From: Brachypterus glaber
Lineage: Eukaryota > Arthropoda > Insecta > Coleoptera > Kateretidae
NCBI GenBank assembly: GCA_958510825.1
Contig: OY294046.1
Span: 44,125,794 to 44,189,793 of the forward strand
Direction of reading: 5' to 3'
DNA length: 64,000 nucleotides
The notes below the pieces were generated by a model. It was not told the DNA's origin, made no database searches, and worked only from the letters and a program-made list of their open reading frames with translations. The position numbers were made by a program, and so were the translations under genes. Below, piece by piece: positions 58,372-64,000 of the stretch (positions within the stretch are counted from its first letter, which is position 1; every line of letters begins with the position of its first letter).

Positions 58372-59134
58372 AATAGTTGTTTAAATATTAATTTATTATG
58401 AATGTAATTTTATTGACTTGTGTAAGTATTATATGTACATCAGCACCAAATAAACCTATTCTATTCTATTCTATTCTATTCAAACACATAGAAAAAGTTA
58501 AAATTAAAGAAAATTTTAAATAGCTGTTAATTCTTTAATCGATTAGCTTTTTTTTAATCATCAGTGTTGATTATATTTTAGGTATAAAAAAAAGTTGGTA
58601 AAAAAGCTTATAATATATATTATAAGGTAAAATATAAAACCAAAATGGGTTAGAAAAATACTCTTTTCTGTCCTTGGTTAAAAAAGAAATTTTCTAACTT
58701 TTTAAAAAGTAAATAAAAATAATAGACTGCATTTTTTTATAAGGCCAAAAAGGAAATTTCACTGTATGATTGTGAATAATTATTAATATTATTAATAGGA
58801 ATTTTATACCAAGGTGGAGAAGACATTTTTTAAAGCCAAGCGTATTATATTCTGAGATACGTAGCATCGAGAGATATAATTGTCTTATCTACCGTGGTTT
58901 ATATCGTTTTTTTTGTACGCACTACTTAACTAAATTTATTTAGATAATTAAGTCAATAATAACAGAAATGCTGCTTCTTGAAGTTTTCATAAAAATAGAG
59001 TTGCCTTGATCAATGACAGTTGCTTAAATAAATACTTTGAACTGACGTTTAAACAAATATTTTTGTTTAGTATTGTTATCATAATATTTAGCTAAATATT
59101 GATTGTAATAATTAGTAATAATTATAACTAATTA

Positions 59135-59247
59135 CACAGGCCCAAAATAAAGTTTGTGCTGGGGTTGAGACCCACCTATTCTTCCCAAAATACATTATAT
59201 GTGGGTCTCAACCCCAGCACAGAGAACTTTTTTTTTGTGGTCCGGTG
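59135..59247. mobile_element. CACAGG/CACCGG-ended MITE (copy in unit 2)
   Basis: Exact counterpart of 54388-54500 with TTA on both sides, copied with the tandem unit. Confidence 0.75.
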
Positions 59248-60047
59248 TTAATAAGTAAAAAGTTATTAAAAGCTGTTTTCTTGTGGTTAATTAGTGAAAA
59301 TAAAACAAAATAAATTAAACAGAAAACTGTTAGTCGCAATATGAATTCTAACAGTTTTAGTCGCAATGTATCATAGATATACATTTTATTAAATGTTTTT
59401 TTATACATAAATTTTTTAAGTTACATACTTCAAGGGCCTCCTGTTAATGCAAAAGGATTTCCAAAATAATAAGGAACAAGTTTTATAAGTATATGAAAGG
59501 TTTTAATATCAAACTTTATCATAAAACTTAAAGTACTAAAAAGTTATAATTGCATAAAAACGTTAAAATGTATTAAGATATATCAAAATAAAACTGTTTT
59601 CCAATATAAAAGTAATATTTAGCTTATTTTCATCAAACCTAAAGCAAATTTCTTTTTTATTTTTTTTTTGTATCTTTTTTGCATGTAAAATATAAAAAAA
59701 CGTGACATGTCGTAATGTATCTCACAGAGTTTAGCGGATCGCCAAGTTTATGACACAAAACAAAACGTGGTTTAATTAGCACTGATACGTGGTGGGTAAT
59801 GATGTAGAGGATTACCTAAAGGGGGGAGAACGTGTGCAAGGAAACATAGTAATGGCGATAAATTTTATATTTTAGGTGTATCTAATAGATATTGCGACTA
59901 ACGAAGGGTTAAACTGACAGATATCAGCCGATTTCATTATCTACTAGTACACGGTAAAAATAAATTACATTAAATTACATAGTCCGTAAATGGTAATATG
60001 TTGGCATAGACCGGAACGCTAAAAATTACATAGTCCCGAATGGTTTG

Positions 60048-60473
60048 GACTTGAAATTTGAAAAAAAAATATTTACTACTTAGAAAATGTTTGTTCCAAA
60101 TTACAAGTCTTTGTGTCAAAGCTTTTTTGAAATATCGTAGCGTAAAGTTCATTTGGTTTAATAAACCCAACGATTTGCACCCTTAATGCGAGTATAAACT
60201 GCTAACATCTTTCTTTAAAGATCTATTGGTTGATAAAGATCGTAATTTATAATCAACGCAAATTTTAAGCCACAAATAAAGCATTTAAATATCGTACATA
60301 AATAATATTTACCTTTTTTACACTTTTAACACTTTAACCTAGCAGCATGCGTCGCTATCTCTCTAACAATAACAACGCCTTCTTGGTTTTTGTCCAAAGC
60401 GCACGCGCGTCTTAAAATAACATAGCCTGACATTGTAAAATCATGTAAAAATATGTAAATCAATGTAAATATA
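60048..60473. other. Gene-free DNA; part of a cgtag-hairpin repeat
   Basis: 60048-60160 contains TTGAAATATCGTAGCGTAAAG and related phrases shared with the hairpin at 63595-63785. No gene. Confidence 0.45.
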
Positions 60474-60580
60474 TTTTTTCACATTATTTTACATTCTTTT
60501 ACATTATTTTACATTCTTTTACATTCTTTTACATTCGTTTACATTATTTTACATTATTTTACATTCTTTTACATAAATTC
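60474..60580. repeat. Minisatellite, ~11-bp TTTTACATTCT unit
   Basis: About nine units of TTTTACATTCT / TTTTACATTAT. Just upstream are TGTAAAA motifs in the opposite sense (60430-60470), so the region can fold back on itself. Confidence 0.75.
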
Positions 60581-60791
60581 ATGAATTATGTCCAGAATAG
60601 TAAATTTACTATTTACATTATTTTACATGCAGTTTTTACAGTGTAGGAGATTATATAATTATTGACCTAGGTAATAGAATTCAATGAGAGTATAATAATT
60701 GCTATTAATTAATGAGGGTGAATTTTAGGATACGAGCCGATAGGCTTTATACAAGGCCGTTTCAAAGTTTAAACGGTTTATTTTTACAAAC

Positions 60792-60819
60792 CCGTGATTA
60801 ATAGGCCTATTAATCACGG
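60792..60819. repeat. Perfect 28-bp palindrome
   Basis: The half-site CCGTGATTAATAGG is followed directly by its exact complement CCTATTAATCACGG with no spacer. A weaker inverted pair CCGTTT/AAACGG lies just upstream near 60760-60775. Confidence 0.85.
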
Positions 60820-61204
60820 CCGTGGATAAAGACATTTAATTACACAAATTCAAAACTAGCTAAATAATGGTGACTTTTAGCTAATAGTGAATAAAAGGAA
60901 TTACGCCACTGCTTTTCAGGATAGGGCTATCAACAAATTCCACGATTCACAGTCGATGTTGTTACTTTACGCGATATCATAAAAGCCGACGACTTCTTCA
61001 TTGTTTGATATTTTTTATGTATTGCTGTCCTCGTATTTTCAATTATTCATCTTACATGTTGCCTCGTAGACACAGCCGTAAAGTACCTACACTCAGCGAG
61101 ACGCAATCCTAAAATATTTAAACAAAAATACTGCTGTCAACAACGCTTTTGGCAGTATAATTCATATTAAAAATAAAAATATAAAAAAACAAGCCTTGAA
61201 GATA

Positions 61205-62835
61205 TGTATCACTACGCATTCCATTATATATTATTCACAGTAAATGGTATATTCCATTTTCCCAAATACTTAAAAAAAGGGTAATTTTCAACAAAAATAA
61301 CAACAAAAAAATACATTTTTTTAAAAGAAGTTTTTTAAAAAACGAAAAATTATTGAAAAAAAAAATTAAAAAAACTTACCAACAAAATAAAAAAAAAAAC
61401 AAAATTTTTCAATTTTTTTTATTTTTTTTTGGTATAATTGATCCTTATAATAAAGTAATAATCGGAATTTTCTTTTACCTTTTCTCGATTTTTTTAAAAG
61501 TTTAACCCCCATAACTTTTTTCCTACGACCCCCTTTGAAAATGACATTTAGCACACTCTTTTGTTCTTTAGAAAACTCCTCGTATCACACTAGTTTGATA
61601 TTTTTATATCACCCTAGTTTGATATTTATGTATGTAGGTTTACCTAATTTTATATAGACATTTACGTTGTAAATTCTACGAATTTTACTTACTTCGTTCT
61701 GTATGCCATTTTTTACCTTTCATGGCAGCCTTTTCTGATATTTTTTTTATGTTTTCAATCCAAATATTTCTGCTTTTTATGTCAAAAATAAAACCTATAT
61801 ATATAGTTATAACCTAACTATTTTGACCAATATAACTTGAGATGTTTTATTAATGTCTAGATTTTATAAAAATTACTTAATTTGTTATTTATTTATATGT
61901 TTTTTATACATCAAAATACACGGTCTTTTCCTTATGAAATGTAAAACAGTATAATTTTATTGTCTTATATGGCAGCATATCCACAGAAATCTAACTGAAT
62001 TAGCAAACTGTCAAGTTGCCTTGATTTGCGCTTGTAGGCAACCCATTAAACAGCTAATAATATATTGTAATAAATATAAAACCAAGAAAACTAAAGGTAA
62101 ATAAAAACCATATTTCCTGTTTGACATACATAAGGTAGGTATACCTACATATATGTTCGTTGGTTCCTGCACTTTTGCACTTTACAATTTAACACATTCT
62201 TTGTCGTTTAAAAATTAAGGAACAAATTCAGTACTTATTTGGTTAGATGAAAAGTGTACGTCAGTGCAAGAAAGTGCAGTTCTAACGAACAAACCTATAT
62301 ATAAATTTGTATTCTATTTTGTGCTTTGCTTTTCTCAAAAATTCTTAAAATAAATAATAAAAATTAGAAAATATTAAATTAAGAAACTTTATATTTTTTC
62401 GGGATCGTAGGAAAAATAGTGTACATAACTCGTTGGAAAGTGTATTTCTTACACTCGTGGGTTTTCCTTACTCGCCTGACGGCTCGTTTGTAAACCTTTC
62501 CAGTCGCGTGAAAAATGTCACGTTCCACACTAGTTATTTACTTATATTATATTACTTTCAAAAACAATAGGGATCTTCCCCTTATAGAACTTGATTTTTT
62601 CTGAAAATTTTAAGTCTATCTAATTATTCGTTCTTGAACTATCGTGTTCACAAAAATCGTAACATCAGACGGACAGACAGACGGACGGACGGACATTTGA
62701 AAAAAAAGTTGCTTATTTTTTTATGAAACAAAGTTATATCTAAGAATTTTTTGTCTAGGACTATTTTTAATTTTTTTTTGAAAATTCGAAACTACCGTAT
62801 ATTGTTCTAGCGCAGGCCTGTAAATAATATAATAA
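61205..62835 (+). repeat. Dispersed repeat family B (copy 2), with ~1 kb inserted
   Basis: The ends ATATTATTCACAGTAAATGG (61228) and TGTTCTAGCGCAGGCCTG (62802) are the inverse of the ends at 20216-20760. Between about 61524 and 62552 lies foreign DNA, since the family text breaks at CCCCATAACTTTTTT and resumes at TTACTTTCAAAAACAATAGG. A (GGAC)n-like run is at 62670-62695. No gene. Confidence 0.6.
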
Positions 62836-63472
62836 TAGTTTTTACTCCCTTTGACCCCTTACCCCACCCTAATTTTTACCAAAAACAATCGCATCTGAGA
62901 ATTTTAGATACTGAAATTGTGGTCTAAATTTGAAGTATATGGCTCAAAGCGTTTTCGAGTTATTGTGGTCATATATTTTCCGGACAGAGAGACAGACGAG
63001 GCGTCAAAAAGGTAAAAAAGAAATAAAACATTACTCAAAAAATAAAAATGTATACCAATAAAACACGAGTGAAGGGCTATACCCTTTTTAACAACCAAAA
63101 CATTATCATTAACGTGATGTAAAAAATGTCGCCTTAAAATTAAGCTAAAATTTACAATTTTGATCCTAGATACTCCATACTGATTCATAAAGGATGCATT
63201 CTACCAAATTTTTATCGATTATGAATCTATCATCTTTTATGGACTTATTTTTATGATAAATGACTATTGACAACCTTTATGGCATTAAATTGAACACATC
63301 CCGATAAAGTTATCCAGCATATTTATAGTTAACCGTTAGCAACAAAAGCTCATTCCAGATCGAATTTTGTCATTTTAACTTGGTCATTTTTTGCTACATT
63401 AACCCTTTTTATTGTACATTGAAGTTTTGATATTAAAATGATGTTGATTAATGGGGTTATTTTTATAAGTAT
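62836..63472. other. Gene-free DNA
   Basis: The beginning continues the GTTTTCGAGTTATTGTGGTC / CGGACAGAGAGACAG type of dispersed repeat. A 94-codon minus-strand frame at 62904-63188 shows no domain. Confidence 0.45.
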
Positions 63473-63785
63473 ACAGGGTGATTCCGAAATAATTCTTACA
63501 AAATTTTAAGGGGTGATTCTACATCCCAAAAAGTAAAAAAAAAATCCTATAAATCTTGGTCCAGGAAGAAGAAGAGAAGAGAAGAGAAAAATATGCAAGT
63601 CTCTTGTAAAACAAGTTTACACTACGATATTTCAAAAACGCTTTGACTCAGTGATTTGAAATTTGAAACAAAGATTTTTTAAGAGGTATACAAAATTTGT
63701 TCCAAATTTAAAGTCTCTATGTCAAAGATTTCTTGAAATATCGTAGTGTAAAGTTGTTTTGCAAGCGACTTGCATCTTTTTCTCT
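63473..63785. repeat. ACAGGGTGAT-type repeat end plus ~190-bp hairpin
   Basis: ACAGGGTGATTCCG and GGGGTGATTCTACATCCC resemble the left end of 23710-24425. From 63595, GCAAGTCTCTTGTAAAACAA and TTTACACTACGATATTTCAA are inverted as TTGAAATATCGTAGTGTAAA and TTGTTTTGCAAGCGACTTGC. Non-coding. Confidence 0.6.
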
Positions 63786-64000
63786 ACTATAAAAAAGCTA
63801 CGCCCCACCATGTTGCCAAAGAAAAAAAAAACTTAAAAATATTTTTTATGTGAATTAGATTAAAAGGTTTACTATACATAAATAACTTTCTGAGTCAAAA
63901 TTGAGTTTTAACATTGAAGGGTTCTGGGCAAAAAGGGTAAAATTTGAAATTAATAATAAATGGGATTAATTCGTAAGCCCCTGAATAAATAAATTTTTCT

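Larger units (their letters stand above)
55303..58481 (+). mobile_element. Non-LTR retrotransposon, copy 2 inside the tandem duplication
   Basis: Same element as copy 1, lacking the first ~90 bp of its ORF1 frame. It ends in the (ATTCT)n tail at 58456-58481. It shares the endonuclease deletion and frame change of copy 1, so it arose by DNA duplication and not by a new insertion. Confidence 0.9.
55302..60047. repeat. 4,747-bp tandem duplication, unit 2
   Basis: It begins after the junction TGGTTTGA (55294-55301) and runs to TGGTTTG at 60041-60047, after which the sequence leaves the register. All translated frames compared are identical to those of unit 1. Confidence 0.95.

Overview
The window is AT-rich eukaryotic DNA, most likely from an arthropod and probably an insect. 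Evidence: long A/T runs, (TAA)n and (AAAT)n microsatellites, a Tc1-type transposase, Penelope-like, R4/Dong-like, Jockey-like and RNase H-bearing non-LTR retroelements, and many foldback MITEs. I found no operons, no rRNA or tRNA genes, and no host coding exon I could support. Almost every coding signal belongs to a mobile element, so this reads as an intergenic or heterochromatin-like stretch built from nested and broken transposons. There is one 200-base assembly gap (13794-13993).

Layout. 0-13 kb: MITEs and a short element with 9-10 bp target duplications, a 5'-truncated R4/Dong-type element sitting in a TAA microsatellite (2.9-3.75 kb), a roughly 97-bp minisatellite element (6.1-7.1 kb), and a TIR element split by a truncated Jockey-type copy (9.4-10.7 kb). 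13-18.4 kb: a Penelope-like 3' end, then inverted arms enclosing the gap and two decayed non-LTR elements in opposite orientation, one cut by a 236-bp MITE. 18.4-32 kb: foldback elements, a tandem array carrying the phrase 'aaaatggcggatc', and a 1.5-kb TIR element. 32-43 kb: an RNase H-bearing retroelement with a perfect 12-bp target duplication, two long foldbacks, a mirror copy of the minisatellite element, and a 3-kb TIR element. 43-49.4 kb: a Penelope-like element with an inverted 3'-end copy at its front, and a 2.56-kb Tc1-type transposon with recognisable TIRs and a nearly intact transposase. 50.5-60 kb: a 4,747-bp segment in perfect register twice in tandem, carrying a dead non-LTR element plus about 1.5 kb of its flank. 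60-64 kb: minisatellite, palindrome and further dispersed repeats.

How the parts relate. No cellular pathway is encoded. The elements record a sequence of events: retroelements inserted into MITEs and microsatellites, MITEs inserted into retroelements, and one segment duplicated after its retroelement was already broken. The most notable signal is a set of five hammerhead-ribozyme-like folds, three of them in Penelope-like ends. Their paired stems differ in sequence yet keep pairing, and each has a very short self-complementary stem III. A second notable signal is a set of three 18-nt palindromes sharing GGTCTAC/GTAGACC arms inside the Tc1-type element.
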